Assembly (NCBI GenBank): GCA_944323265.1
Contig: CALURX010000002.1
Location: forward strand, 22,450 to 86,449
Origin: Candidatus Gastranaerophilales bacterium
Lineage (GTDB): Bacteria; Cyanobacteriota; Vampirovibrionia; Gastranaerophilales; Gastranaerophilaceae
DNA: 64,000 nt
Direction: 5' to 3'
Below the pieces are notes generated by a model that saw only the letters and a list, made by a program, of their open reading frames with translations, was not told the DNA's origin and made no database searches. Numbering within the stretch: the stretch's first letter is position 1; each line of letters opens with the position of its first letter. Shown here one piece after another: positions 16,428 through 25,781 of this stretch. The translations under genes were made by a program, and so were the position numbers.

Positions 16428-18131
16428 ATGGCAAGCACGTATAAACATGGAACATATGCGTACATTGGCGATTCTGCAGCACAAAGTGCTTCATCTACAG
16501 GAACGGTTGCCGTGTATGTTGGGCTTGCACCGGTAAACCTCGTAAAAGAATATAAGGATAAGAATGTTATAAATTACCCTACAAAATTATCCAATTATTC
16601 ACATGCGCAAAAAACTGTAGGTTATTCATCCAATTGGGATAAATTCACGCTATGCGAGGCTATTGGTGCTCACTTTGATAATAAACTCGGTAATGTTGGG
16701 CCGATATATATTATCAATGTATTAGATCCGGAGATTCATAAAAAAAATTCAATAACAACAAAAACATTGAATTTTGTAAACGGAAAATCTGAATTCATCT
16801 CAGATACAATAATTCTTGACACGGTTTCGATTGCTGAAAAGGTACAAGACGTTGATTTTTCTGTCGATTATAACTTTACCACCGGCAAGGTTATTATAAG
16901 TTCAATGGGTTCTGAAACATTGCAAGGCAATATTCAAGTCTCATTCTATGAAATTGATACCTCCGGAATTGATGAAGATACTATTATCGGCGGAGTTACA
17001 GGAAACGGTGAATATTCCGGTATCGGGGCATTACCACTTGTGTATGACAAATTAGGACTTGTTCCTAACTTATTATCAGCACTGAAATATAATGAAAATA
17101 AAAAGGTTTATAATGAAATGGCAACAGCCATTCAAAGCATAAACGATCAGTGGGATGCATTTGCGGTTGCAGATATACCGCTTACCGGTGAGGCTGAAAC
17201 TGAAACCGATATTTATGAATATGCAGGTGATGTAACCGGAACTTTTTACACTTCCGAAGCAATTAAAACAGGTATAACCGCTTTTTCTGACAGACTGCTT
17301 TCAGATCCTATTGGAGAAATTACAGCCGTTGATACTGAAAGCGACACTGTAACGATTGACAGCGGCAATTCAGAAACATTAACAGACAATGGAACGGTTA
17401 AAAAAACTGTTGCAACAACCATTGATACCATTGAAGAGGCTATCACATGGAAAACAAACAATGCTTATGATAGCGAAAGAACAAAAGTTTTCTGGCCGCA
17501 GGCATATGATGCCGGAACAGAAAGAATATTTCATCTTTCCACATTGGGAATTGTTGAATTTATGCGTGCAGATAACGAGCACAAAAATATTCCGTGTGAA
17601 ACCTGTTCTAATAAGGAAATACCGTGTACTTCGCAATACTTTGGTGAGGGCGTGCAAAACCAAGGTTATGGACGTGCTGAAGCAAATAATCTCAATGAAA
17701 AGGGGATTTCAACTTGTTATTCAGACGGTGGCACAATGAAATTATGGGGCGGTCATACGGCAAAATATCAATATGGCTCTGATGATGATCCTCGTTGTAT
17801 ATTTGACACCTACATGAGAACCCTAATGTATTGTGAAAATGGTTTTCAAAAACGTCAAGGCAAAAAAATTGATAAACCTTTCAATATTCAACTTAGAGAT
17901 GCAATTCTCAATGAAGAACAAAATGAACTTGATACTATGGTTTCATTGGGTGCGTTGGTTGGCGAACCTCAAATTTTATTCCTTGCAACAGAGAACTCTA
18001 CTTCTGATATGATGCAAGGCGATTTTAAATTTGATTTACCGGTTACAACTACACCTCAATTCAAATCTGGTACAGCAGAGGTATCTTATACAGATGCAGG
18101 TTTATCATCATTAACGGAAGGAGGAGAATAA
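16428..18131 (+). CDS. Contractile tail sheath protein
   Basis: 567 aa. Sheath features: N-terminal GTVAVYVGLAP with the PVNLVKEY strand, an ADIPLTGEAE insertion region, and the C-terminal sheath core KVFWPQAYD..., MRTLMYCENGF, FNIQLRDAILNEEQNELDTMVSLGALVG and LPVTTTPQFKSGTAEV. The C-terminal half resembles the FI family of P2-like phages. The sheath proves a myovirus tail joined to a lambda-type head. GGAGG before the start. Confidence 0.88.
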   Translation: MASTYKHGTYAYIGDSAAQSASSTGTVAVYVGLAPVNLVKEYKDKNVINYPTKLSNYSHAQKTVGYSSNWDKFTLCEAIGAHFDNKLGNVGPIYIINVLDPEIHKKNSITTKTLNFVNGKSEFISDTIILDTVSIAEKVQDVDFSVDYNFTTGKVIISSMGSETLQGNIQVSFYEIDTSGIDEDTIIGGVTGNGEYSGIGALPLVYDKLGLVPNLLSALKYNENKKVYNEMATAIQSINDQWDAFAVADIPLTGEAETETDIYEYAGDVTGTFYTSEAIKTGITAFSDRLLSDPIGEITAVDTESDTVTIDSGNSETLTDNGTVKKTVATTIDTIEEAITWKTNNAYDSERTKVFWPQAYDAGTERIFHLSTLGIVEFMRADNEHKNIPCETCSNKEIPCTSQYFGEGVQNQGYGRAEANNLNEKGISTCYSDGGTMKLWGGHTAKYQYGSDDDPRCIFDTYMRTLMYCENGFQKRQGKKIDKPFNIQLRDAILNEEQNELDTMVSLGALVGEPQILFLATENSTSDMMQGDFKFDLPVTTTPQFKSGTAEVSYTDAGLSSLTEGGE

Positions 18132-18132
18132 T

Positions 18133-18636
18133 ATGGCATCACTTGATAAAATGGGTGCGGTGCTTGCAACAAAAGTATTGTGCGATAACATTGTTGTTGC
18201 TGAAGATGTTGTTGTGACACTTCCTGATGTTGAATTTATAACAGCAGAGGTTAAAGCATTAGGAACATTTAATGTGCCGACTCCTTTAACCAATCCATTA
18301 GAACCTGCAATTACAGCGGTAGGAATTGATAAGGGTTTATTTAGTATGCTCGGTCTAAGTTCTAAAACCTTTGAATTTAGGTTTGTGCAAAATGTCTTAA
18401 ATACTTCCGGAGATACAGAAGTACAAGGATGTAAGGCCTTTATTAAAGGTATTCCAACTAAAATTCCTGGCGGATCAGTGGAGCCTGGAGCAAGTTGGAG
18501 TGGAGATGTAACAATATCTGCGACACGTTATCAATTATATGTTGATGGTATTGAAAAAATCCTCATCGATAAACTTAAAAATATTTGCAAAGTCGATGGG
18601 GTAGATTATGCAAAAGAGATGAAATCACTTTTGTAG
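18133..18636 (+). CDS. Tail tube protein, P2 FII-like
   Basis: 167 aa, directly after the sheath gene (one base gap) with GGAGGAGAA before the ATG. Features: LPDVEFITAEVKALGTFNVP and a later EPGASWSGDVTISATRYQL strand pair near the middle, as in P2 tail tube proteins (about 170 aa). It stacks as hexamers inside the sheath. A terminator follows. Confidence 0.85.
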   Translation: MASLDKMGAVLATKVLCDNIVVAEDVVVTLPDVEFITAEVKALGTFNVPTPLTNPLEPAITAVGIDKGLFSMLGLSSKTFEFRFVQNVLNTSGDTEVQGCKAFIKGIPTKIPGGSVEPGASWSGDVTISATRYQLYVDGIEKILIDKLKNICKVDGVDYAKEMKSLL

Positions 18637-18655
18637 TAACACACAAATGACAAAC

Positions 18656-18682
18656 AAGGGCGGGAAACCGCCCTTTTATTTT
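18656..18682 (+). terminator. Terminator after tail tube gene
   Basis: Perfect 8-bp stem AAGGGCGG/CCGCCCTT with GAAA loop followed by TTATTTT. It would lower transcription of the tail-assembly genes relative to the abundant sheath and tube. Confidence 0.8.
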
Positions 18683-18696
18683 AGAAAGGACGAAAA

Positions 18697-19080
18697 ATGA
18701 GCAAAGAAAAACTATTATTAACTACTCCGCTAAAGGTTAACGGAGTAGATTTAACAGAATTAGAATATGACTATTCAGAAATAAATATCAACGATTTGGC
18801 AGAAATTGAAAACGAACGGAACAAAGCCATCGGTAAAAATCCGGCTTTAAATACTAAAATTGCACAAAATGATTTCTTTTATCACATATTTATTGGAATG
18901 ATGGCGATTATTAAATGTAACCCTCAAATCGCATTTGAGGATTTAAAGCGGATAAAAGGCTATGACTTAACCAGAATTTCAATGATTGGCATGCGTTTTT
19001 TCGTGCCGCCGGATTTCCAAGAGCAAAAGAGCTCCGAAGAGCCGCAAGAGGTTATTCAAGAGAGTTCCACTGTTCAGTAA
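18697..19080 (+). CDS. Tail assembly chaperone, gpE-like (0-frame product, 127 aa)
   Basis: It lies between tube and tape-measure genes where tail assembly chaperones are always found. The N-terminal part (LLTTPLKVNGVDLTELEYD, INDLAEIENERNK) matches the GpE/Gp41-type chaperone with a beta start and helical body. It holds the slippery run T TTT TTC at 18996-19002 after codon 100, allowing a longer frameshifted product. The chaperone coats the tape measure during tail assembly. Confidence 0.8.
   Translation: MSKEKLLLTTPLKVNGVDLTELEYDYSEININDLAEIENERNKAIGKNPALNTKIAQNDFFYHIFIGMMAIIKCNPQIAFEDLKRIKGYDLTRISMIGMRFFVPPDFQEQKSSEEPQEVIQESSTVQ
18996..19002 (+). promoter_or_regulatory. Slippery site for -1 frameshift (T TTT TTC)
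   Basis: In the zero frame the codons are CGT TTT TTC GTG, so both tRNAs can slip back one base onto TTT TTT. The -1 frame is then open to 19212. P2 uses T TTT TTG at the same place in gene E. Confidence 0.75.
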
Positions 19081-19214
19081 ATGAAATCCGTAATATGGGA
19101 ATTTTAAAATTTTTAGATGAATTACAAGAGGCCGTTGAAGATTTAAAAAAACAAAAGGAAGCGAGAGAACAATACTTCAACAGCTTAAAAAACAAGCGGA
19201 GGTTTAAAAGGTAA
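19002..19214 (+). CDS. Frameshift extension of the tail assembly chaperone (E' equivalent)
   Basis: After the -1 slip the frame runs 70 codons to TAA at 19212-19214, giving a 172-residue fusion with the first 102 residues of the chaperone. The extension contains YSREFHCSVNEIRNMGILK, which fits the FHW...M...EL pattern of P2 GpE', then a helical charged tail. The tape measure ATG at 19214 overlaps its stop as TAATG. A free start at 19098 (ATG) lacks a ribosome site, which argues for frameshifting. Confidence 0.72.
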   Translation, partial: RAAGFPRAKELRRAARGYSREFHCSVNEIRNMGILKFLDELQEAVEDLKKQKEAREQYFNSLKNKRRFKR

Positions 19215-21172
19215 TGGCTCAAGAAACAATGAAAACAGTTGTAGAACTTGCCGGTGCTGTGCACCCTTCGCTTGCAAAAAGTATTCAAACGGCTCAAAAG
19301 GCACTTGGAGGAATTGATTTAAAGGCGGCTGCTATGGGGGCCGCCTTTGCTACTGCTGCGGTTGTTGCTGTTAAGGCTATATCGGGAATTAGCAAGGCTT
19401 TAATTGACTTAGAAGATGAATTTGGAACGGCCTATGATGCGATAAGAGCAGGAACCGGTGCCACCGGAGAAACATTACATGCACTAGAAAATGATTGTAA
19501 AGAAGTTTTCAAAGCAATGCCTATTGATGTTAAGACCGCAGGCGAGGCTATTGCGGATTATAATACTCGATTGGGTTTATCCGGTGATGCTGTTCAAGAA
19601 CTATCAAAGCAAGCCATTGCCTTAAACAAAATATTAGAAACAGATGTTCCTGCTGTAACAGAGGCATCTTCATTAGCATTTCAACAGTGGAGTATTGCAA
19701 GTGAAGAAATGGGAAAATCATTTGACTTTGCGTTTAAAGTTTCTCAGTCAACCGGTGTTGAAATCACAAAATTATTAGGAGATGTTACACGTTTCGGACC
19801 GGCATTTCAAGAACTCGGATATTCTTTTGAAGAATCTGCAGCTCTAATCGGTAAAATAACAAAAGCCGGTTATAATGCAGATGAAGTTATGGCAGCCATG
19901 AAAAAATCTATCGGAACCCTTGCAAAGGAAGGGATAAATGCTGCGGACGGTTTCCAATATTATTATGATCATATCAAAAATGCAAAAGATGAAACACAGG
20001 CGACACAATATGCAATGGAAATATTCGGTGCAAGAGGTGGTGCTTCAATGGCAGCTGCAATTCGCAGCGGCGCATTGGAAATAAGCGATTTCACAAAGCA
20101 GCTTGAAGATAGTGATGAAACCATTATGGGAGCATATAAAGATATTGAAGGCTTGCCGGAATATATCATGGAAATCCAGAACAGAGTAAAAGCCAGTTTT
20201 GAACCGATGGCTATTGCTTTTGTAAAAGTTCTCGAAGAAATATTACCTCCAATAATGGATGTTATTGATAAAATATTGCCAATTTTTGAAGAAATACCGG
20301 GATTTATAAAAGCAACTGTGGATAAATTACAACCGATACTTCAACCTATTGCTGATTTATTTACAGAAGTTATATTTCCGCTATTAGGTGAAGTTATGGA
20401 GGCACTTGCACCGGTTTTTGCAACCTTGCAAAAAACTTTAGGGCCTGTAATAGATCATTTATTACCTGTTTTAGGCTTTTTAATCGGTGTTATAGTCAAT
20501 AATATCCGCTTTTTATGCGGTGTTATAGGCGGTGCACTGGTTAACGCTTTAAATATTATTACTCCTATATTTGATGATATTATGGTTATTTTAACTGGAA
20601 TTATTGACTTTATAATCAATGTTTTTACACTTCAGTGGGGAAATGCATGGCAAAATGTTGTCGATGTATTCGGTGCTGCATTTAGTTTGATAGGTAATCT
20701 TGCGAAAGCACCATTGAATGTTGTAATTGGACTTATAAATTCTGTAATATCCGGAATAAATGCTATGAAAATTGAAATACCGGAGTGGATACCTAAACTC
20801 GGAGGGCAGTCTTTTGAGTTAAACATTCCACAAATACCAATGTTAGCCGCAGGAGGATTTACAGATGGTGTAAGTATTGCCGGTGAAGCCGGACAAGAAG
20901 CTGTTATCTCCTTTGATCCTTCTTATAGAAGTAGAAATATTGATATATGGAGAGAGGCCGGCGATATGCTTGGTGTTACAAATAATGAAGATGTGAGCAC
21001 GATCACATTTGGAGATATTGTATTTTCACCTCAAATTAGCACCATAGCAAACGATAGTTTAACTCCGGAGGCATTGTTAAACAAAATAATTGACCAGAAA
21101 TCAGAGTTTATTGATTTTGTACAGAATGAACTTAATATGAGGATGAAAAAAGCATATGGCAGCAGTTATTGA
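19214..21172 (+). CDS. Tail tape measure protein
   Basis: 652 aa. Residues about 60-330 are the TP901/gpT core (ALIDLEDEFGTAYDAIRAGTGATGETLHALE, ADYNTRLGLSGDAVQELS, FGPAFQELGYSFEESAALIGKI). Residues about 370-520 are hydrophobic helices (membrane-interacting part) and the C-terminus has the GGFTDGVSIAGEAGQEAVI motif of tape measures. It fixes tail length (short, by its size) and passes into the host membrane during injection. Confidence 0.92.
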   Translation: MAQETMKTVVELAGAVHPSLAKSIQTAQKALGGIDLKAAAMGAAFATAAVVAVKAISGISKALIDLEDEFGTAYDAIRAGTGATGETLHALENDCKEVFKAMPIDVKTAGEAIADYNTRLGLSGDAVQELSKQAIALNKILETDVPAVTEASSLAFQQWSIASEEMGKSFDFAFKVSQSTGVEITKLLGDVTRFGPAFQELGYSFEESAALIGKITKAGYNADEVMAAMKKSIGTLAKEGINAADGFQYYYDHIKNAKDETQATQYAMEIFGARGGASMAAAIRSGALEISDFTKQLEDSDETIMGAYKDIEGLPEYIMEIQNRVKASFEPMAIAFVKVLEEILPPIMDVIDKILPIFEEIPGFIKATVDKLQPILQPIADLFTEVIFPLLGEVMEALAPVFATLQKTLGPVIDHLLPVLGFLIGVIVNNIRFLCGVIGGALVNALNIITPIFDDIMVILTGIIDFIINVFTLQWGNAWQNVVDVFGAAFSLIGNLAKAPLNVVIGLINSVISGINAMKIEIPEWIPKLGGQSFELNIPQIPMLAAGGFTDGVSIAGEAGQEAVISFDPSYRSRNIDIWREAGDMLGVTNNEDVSTITFGDIVFSPQISTIANDSLTPEALLNKIIDQKSEFIDFVQNELNMRMKKAYGSSY

Positions 21173-21380
21173 TGGCTTTATAAATGAAACAGCGATTCAA
21201 GGGGAAACTTTTGATAGTCTTTCATATCGTCTTTATGGGGAAGAACGCATGAGCCATTATATACGACAATACAATACTCAATATTCTGATGTCGTAATTT
21301 TTACAGGCGGCGAAAAATTAACAATCCCGGTTTTATCTGAAACCGAATCAAAAGAATCACTTGCACCTTGGAGAAGATGA
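21156..21380 (+). CDS. Tail protein X (gpX), LysM-like
   Basis: 74 aa, overlapping the tape measure end by 17 bases. The pattern QGETFDSLSYRLYGEERMSHYIRQYN...GEKLTIPVL is the P2 gpX/LysM fold. In P2-like tails it belongs to the baseplate hub region. The next gene overlaps its stop. Confidence 0.85.
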   Translation: MAAVIDGFINETAIQGETFDSLSYRLYGEERMSHYIRQYNTQYSDVVIFTGGEKLTIPVLSETESKESLAPWRR

Positions 21381-22693
21381 TGGCTATTATTGCAAAATTT
21401 TATACAATTGAGTGGGAAGTTTCTCCGGAAACAATAAAAAATATCGAAGGCTGGGATAGCGAGTTAAGAATTCGCACTAAAACAGACGGTAATTCGGGAA
21501 AACAAACAAGTGGCGGTGCTGAGTTAAGAAAATTAACCCTGCCATATAAAGCATTTGCAACCGCCGGTGTTGACATAAGAAAAGAGATTGAAAATTTAAG
21601 AAAAATAAGAGGGGTTATCGCCCCTCTTTATGTCAATAAAAGACGTTTGTTAAGTTCTGCTTTTATGTTTGAAAATTGTCAAGTTTCAAACATTGAACTC
21701 ACTCCGTCTGGAGAAATTATAAAAGGCGATTTTTCATTGTCTTTTATTGAAGTTCGTACAAGTCTCGGCACCGGAGGAATAAGAGTTTATTACAACAATA
21801 CGGATATAACAAAAGATATTACAGTTGTTGGATGTGAACATGAAATGAATGCTGAAGATGTTCCAGATGAGGTAACGATTAAATTTGCTGATAATAATCA
21901 TTTGTGGGATAAATGGGAACCTAATAAGACTGATATAGTTAAAGTTGTTAATGGCGTTGCAAATACAGGCAAAATGTTTATTCAATCCGTATTACCAACT
22001 AACGGTTATATGACTTTAACCGCAAGTAGCGTTCCTGAATCAATGCGCAAAGAAAAAAAAGAAAATAATAAGTCCTGGCAAGGCGCAATGTTTTTGCAGG
22101 TTATAACAGAAATTGCAGCACGTAATGGCTTAACTTTAGAATCACACGATATTGAAAATCGCATGATACCTTTCGTTGAACTTGAAAATGTGTCGGATTT
22201 GGCTTTTTTAACTGAAAGATGCGAATTAGAAGGGTGTGCTTTTGTTGTCTATGACGGCAAATTGGTTGTTTATTCCCCGGATAAAATATGCGAGGGCACC
22301 CCGTCAAAAACGATTAATGTTCCGGCAGATACAGATTTCAAATATGATGATAACTCTGCAAAGGCATATGGCTCATGTGAACTTGATAACGGGAGTATAT
22401 CAGGCATGGCAAATGCAAATAACGGTATTGAGAATGCAAAAAGAAAAATTTTGGAAGGGTATATTGATAATCAAGCTGAGGCCAATATGTATGCTCAGAA
22501 CGTTCTTGCAAAAGCAAACAGAGGCTTAAAAACAGGAGAATTTGAAAGTCCTATAATGAGAGATTTATCAGCGGCCAGTATTGCCACCTTAAAAACAGCA
22601 GCAGCGGCCACCAATAACGGAAAAATCTTTTATACAAAAATAAGACAGGACTATGTAAAACAAAAAACAAAGCATTTTTTCAGATTTGTATAG
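21377..22693 (+). CDS. Baseplate hub, gpD-like with N-terminal gpU-like domain
   Basis: The frame begins with TTG at 21368, but GGAGA at 21370-21374 points to ATG 21377 or 21380. Residues about 5-135 resemble the whole of the 159-aa protein at 23099 (KFYTIEWEVS versus QFLDIKWEIS, then a GGAELRKLTLPYKA versus GGNDKVVLKGYKA stretch). The rest matches the P2 late control protein D/hub: GIRVYYNNTDITKDI, FADNNHLWDKW, IAARNGLTLES, LTERCELEGCAFVVYDGKLVVY. Forms the trimeric hub beneath the tube. Confidence 0.8.
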   Translation: MMAIIAKFYTIEWEVSPETIKNIEGWDSELRIRTKTDGNSGKQTSGGAELRKLTLPYKAFATAGVDIRKEIENLRKIRGVIAPLYVNKRRLLSSAFMFENCQVSNIELTPSGEIIKGDFSLSFIEVRTSLGTGGIRVYYNNTDITKDITVVGCEHEMNAEDVPDEVTIKFADNNHLWDKWEPNKTDIVKVVNGVANTGKMFIQSVLPTNGYMTLTASSVPESMRKEKKENNKSWQGAMFLQVITEIAARNGLTLESHDIENRMIPFVELENVSDLAFLTERCELEGCAFVVYDGKLVVYSPDKICEGTPSKTINVPADTDFKYDDNSAKAYGSCELDNGSISGMANANNGIENAKRKILEGYIDNQAEANMYAQNVLAKANRGLKTGEFESPIMRDLSAASIATLKTAAAATNNGKIFYTKIRQDYVKQKTKHFFRFV

Positions 22694-22700
22694 GTGAAAT

Positions 22701-23090
22701 ATGGCAGATATTCAAAAAGGTAAAATATCCTCAATAGAGGCATCTCCGCTTGATAATAACGGCTTAGCAACAAAAGCAAAGGTTTTTTCTCTCACAGGAG
22801 GTTCTGTAACAATGCCACTTACAATTCCTTGGTATTTACGAGGTACTATGGGAAATTTAGCAGCAGATGTTGAAGTGGTCTTTGCTCTTTTTGAAGATAA
22901 AACCGGTTATATTTTAGGTCGTGCCGATGGGGAGTTTCAAGGACATATGCCGTACGACACAACCTTTGATAAAGGTGTTGCGGTTACAAAAAATGTAAAT
23001 GCGGCAGATTTTGTTAGTGCGACTTATGGTTCCACTAATGAACACACCCATACAGACAGTCAAAGCGGAACAACAACACCGCCGAATTAG
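22701..23090 (+). CDS. Baseplate spike, gpV-like
   Basis: 129 aa, shorter than P2 gpV (about 211 aa). The OB-fold signature is visible (GKISSIEASPLDNNGLATKAKVFS, LTIPWYLRGTMGNL, GYILGRADG), with a C-terminal HTHTDSQSGTTTPP ending resembling the His-x-His metal-binding tip of phage spikes. It punctures the outer membrane. Confidence 0.75.
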   Translation: MADIQKGKISSIEASPLDNNGLATKAKVFSLTGGSVTMPLTIPWYLRGTMGNLAADVEVVFALFEDKTGYILGRADGEFQGHMPYDTTFDKGVAVTKNVNAADFVSATYGSTNEHTHTDSQSGTTTPPN

Positions 23091-23098
23091 GAGATTTT

Positions 23099-23578
23099 AT
23101 GACAATTCAAGCACAGTTTTTGGATATAAAATGGGAAATTTCCGAACAAAAGGTGATGGGGATTGAAACAATCAATTATTCTTTCGGAGTTAATACTGAA
23201 ACAAAATCAAGTTCCGGAGGGAATGACAAAGTCGTATTAAAAGGATATAAAGCCGATGGAATAACCGTATCATATAAAGCAAATCGAATGTGTGGTGTTG
23301 ATCCGGAACAAGAATTAAAAACAGCAGAAAAATTATTGGGTAAAAAAGGAACATTTATTCTTGGGGAAAAAAGGCTCGGCCCGATAAAAACGATGTTGAT
23401 GTCCGTAAAACCTTCTGAGGTTATGTACAACGATGAAGGTTTGATGATAGCCGTTACAATAACCTTAACATTCGGAGAGCCGGATGAACAAAAATCAAAA
23501 TCTTCAAAAAAAGGAAAGGCCGGTAAAAAGGCAACTTTGATGGATCAAATGAAAAAAGAAAAGGGAATCAAAAAATGA
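23099..23578 (+). CDS. gpU-like tail/baseplate protein
   Basis: 159 aa. Beta-rich with EINYSFGVNTETKSSSGGNDK and KADGITVSYKANRMCGV, a Lys-rich C-terminal tail after position 130. It resembles the first domain of the hub at 21377, which suggests duplication. Such gpU-like proteins connect tail tube and baseplate. GGAG lies before the ATG. Confidence 0.6.
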   Translation: MTIQAQFLDIKWEISEQKVMGIETINYSFGVNTETKSSSGGNDKVVLKGYKADGITVSYKANRMCGVDPEQELKTAEKLLGKKGTFILGEKRLGPIKTMLMSVKPSEVMYNDEGLMIAVTITLTFGEPDEQKSKSSKKGKAGKKATLMDQMKKEKGIKK

Positions 23579-23844
23579 GAAGTTCTGGTAATAGCGCTCC
23601 TCAAAATTGCGTAAATAATATTTTAAATGTTATACGTGGGGAAGTTCCATATTTAAGGGGAATGGGGCTTGATGGTAGTTTATACGATAAGCCCACGGTT
23701 GAGGCAGAACCATTATTTATTGCTGATGCAGAGGATCAAATTGAAACCTATGAAGAACGTGTTGAAATCAATGATATTACAACCGTGACTTCAAAAGACG
23801 GCAATATAACTTTGAAACCCGATATAACAGTAGTGGAGTATTGA
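23575..23844 (+). CDS. Baseplate wedge, gpW/gp25-like
   Basis: 89 aa, ATGA overlap. The C-terminal two thirds (ILNVIRGEVPYLRGMGLDG, IADAEDQIETYEERVEI) match the gp25/gpW wedge, which starts sheath assembly. It precedes gpJ and gpI in the same order as P2 (W-J-I-H). Confidence 0.8.
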   Translation: MRSSGNSAPQNCVNNILNVIRGEVPYLRGMGLDGSLYDKPTVEAEPLFIADAEDQIETYEERVEINDITTVTSKDGNITLKPDITVVEY

Positions 23845-23845
23845 T

Positions 23846-25201
23846 ATGGCTGATAATTTTGAACTTTTTACAACAATAGATGATACCGAAATTGAAAAAA
23901 TAGTAACCGAAAATTTAGAAGAAACACTATCTGAAACATTGCATCCGGGTGATGAACGTCTTATGTTTGCCAATGCCTTTATTGCTTTATTATGTACTGT
24001 TTTTGCATATTTAAACGACAGGGCAAAAATGAGGCTTTTAAGATTTGCCGAAGCTGAAACGTTAGATTATATTGGCGAACGAGTAAATTGTCCCCGATTA
24101 GGCAAAGAAAAAGCAACAGCAATAGAACGTTATAAGTTGGCAGCACCTTTAAGCATAAATGTTCCTATTCCAATGGGTTCAACAGTAACACCGGATGGTG
24201 TTTTGGTATATGAAACAACCGTTGCAGCTTCAATACCTGCAGGGGAAACTTATATTGATATTCCAATCCAGGCACAAGAAGGCGGAAGTGTCTATAATGA
24301 TTATGCTTTAGGGTCAATCAACACACAGGTTAGTAATGTTCCTTATATCGCATCTGTTGAAAATGTTAGCGTACCGACTGGAGGAGATGACGGTGAACCT
24401 TATCCCTTAAGTGATGCTCATCCTGATGGCGATGATGGAACTGGCGATAACAACTATCGAGAAAGAATCAGAAAAGCACCTGCTGGTTTTTCAACCGCCG
24501 GCCCAGAGGAGGCATATGAATATTTTGCGTTGTCGGCCGATGCAAGTGTCGAAGATGTTAAAGTTGTATCAGAGCAGGCCGCCGGTCGTATAGATATAAC
24601 CGTAACAACAACGGGCGGACAAGTTCCAACTGAAGATATTTTACAAAAAGTTCTCGCAAAATGTTCCGATAAAACGGTGCGGCCAATGAATGATGATGTG
24701 CATGTATATGCCCCGGAAGTTGTTGAATATGATATTGAAGTTGAATATTTTACAACTGAAGATACAGAAAGCGATGCGATCGCTGCTATTGAAGGTGAAG
24801 GCGGTGCTATTGATCAATATATAAGTTGGCAATCAGCAAAAATAACCCGTGATATTAACCCGGATAAATTAAAATCACTCATTGTAGCTGCAGGTGCCAA
24901 AAGAGCAAATATTATAAGCCCCGTATTTACCGACTTAGACGTTACGGAAAGCGTTACGTCTTATGAGGTTAAAGATACGGATAACAATATAAGATATGTT
25001 GCTGCCGAAGGTGAGGAAGATGCAGCAGTTCCGGTTAATACTGATGTTTATATAAATCCGAGATTGACCGGTGAAAGTTCAAAAGCAACTGAAAACCAAT
25101 ATACATACACTGGGAATAGTATTTTATCCCCAAAAGGAATTGGAGAGCTTGCTATTTTTTCCGGAACTTTATCTGTTTCGCATCAAGTAGAAGGAGAATA
25201 A
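23846..25201 (+). CDS. Baseplate assembly protein J
   Basis: 451 aa. Features of gpJ/gp6 wedges: LHPGDERLMFANAFIALLC, AEAETLDYIGERVNCPRL, a beta region with GSTVTPDGVLVYETT, then the NNYRERIRKAPAGFSTAGPEEAYEYFALSAD-type central motif. Longer than P2 gpJ (302 aa), with extra C-terminal material after about residue 330. It follows the wedge by one base. Confidence 0.88.
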   Translation: MADNFELFTTIDDTEIEKIVTENLEETLSETLHPGDERLMFANAFIALLCTVFAYLNDRAKMRLLRFAEAETLDYIGERVNCPRLGKEKATAIERYKLAAPLSINVPIPMGSTVTPDGVLVYETTVAASIPAGETYIDIPIQAQEGGSVYNDYALGSINTQVSNVPYIASVENVSVPTGGDDGEPYPLSDAHPDGDDGTGDNNYRERIRKAPAGFSTAGPEEAYEYFALSADASVEDVKVVSEQAAGRIDITVTTTGGQVPTEDILQKVLAKCSDKTVRPMNDDVHVYAPEVVEYDIEVEYFTTEDTESDAIAAIEGEGGAIDQYISWQSAKITRDINPDKLKSLIVAAGAKRANIISPVFTDLDVTESVTSYEVKDTDNNIRYVAAEGEEDAAVPVNTDVYINPRLTGESSKATENQYTYTGNSILSPKGIGELAIFSGTLSVSHQVEGE

Positions 25202-25204
25202 AGT

Positions 25205-25768
25205 ATGAAATTAAAAGATGTTAATTTTATAAAACTTCTCCCGGCATTTATGCAGAATGATGAATGTGTTAAAGCATTAAGTAAATCCATTGATGAAATA
25301 TTCCAACCGACAGCGCAAGATTTGGAAAAATTAAGCGATTGGGATCGTATAGATAACATGACTGAATCAGAGTTGGATTATCTGGCATGGGAATGTGATA
25401 TTACGTGGTACGACAAAACCGCAGATATTGAAACAAAAAGGAGTATTTGTAAAAACTCAGACAAAATATTCATGACACGTGCAACGGTTTCAGCAGTCGA
25501 AGAAGTTATCTCAACATATTTTTCTAATGCAAGATTAAGAGAATTTTTTGAAAGGTCTAACGGCCAGCCTCATTATTTCAAAATCGAAACTACGGACGTG
25601 AGTTCATACACGAATAAATTAGATCTGTTTTTGAGTACGCTTGAAAAAACAAAAAGAAAATCCCAATGGCTGGAAGCAATTGTTCTTATGCTAAGCGGTT
25701 CCGGTGGATTTTATACCGGTGTGGGCTTAATTGAGCGCAGAAAAACGATCTTTGATTGCACTGAATAA
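25205..25768 (+). CDS. Tail protein I (baseplate wedge arm)
   Basis: 187 aa, matching P2 gpI length. Signature residues LSKSIDEIFQPTAQDLEKLSDWDRID and LAWECDITWYDKT near the N-terminus. It links baseplate and tail fibres. Three-base gap from gpJ. Confidence 0.85.
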   Translation: MKLKDVNFIKLLPAFMQNDECVKALSKSIDEIFQPTAQDLEKLSDWDRIDNMTESELDYLAWECDITWYDKTADIETKRSICKNSDKIFMTRATVSAVEEVISTYFSNARLREFFERSNGQPHYFKIETTDVSSYTNKLDLFLSTLEKTKRKSQWLEAIVLMLSGSGGFYTGVGLIERRKTIFDCTE

Positions 25769-25781
25769 GAGAGGGAAATAT

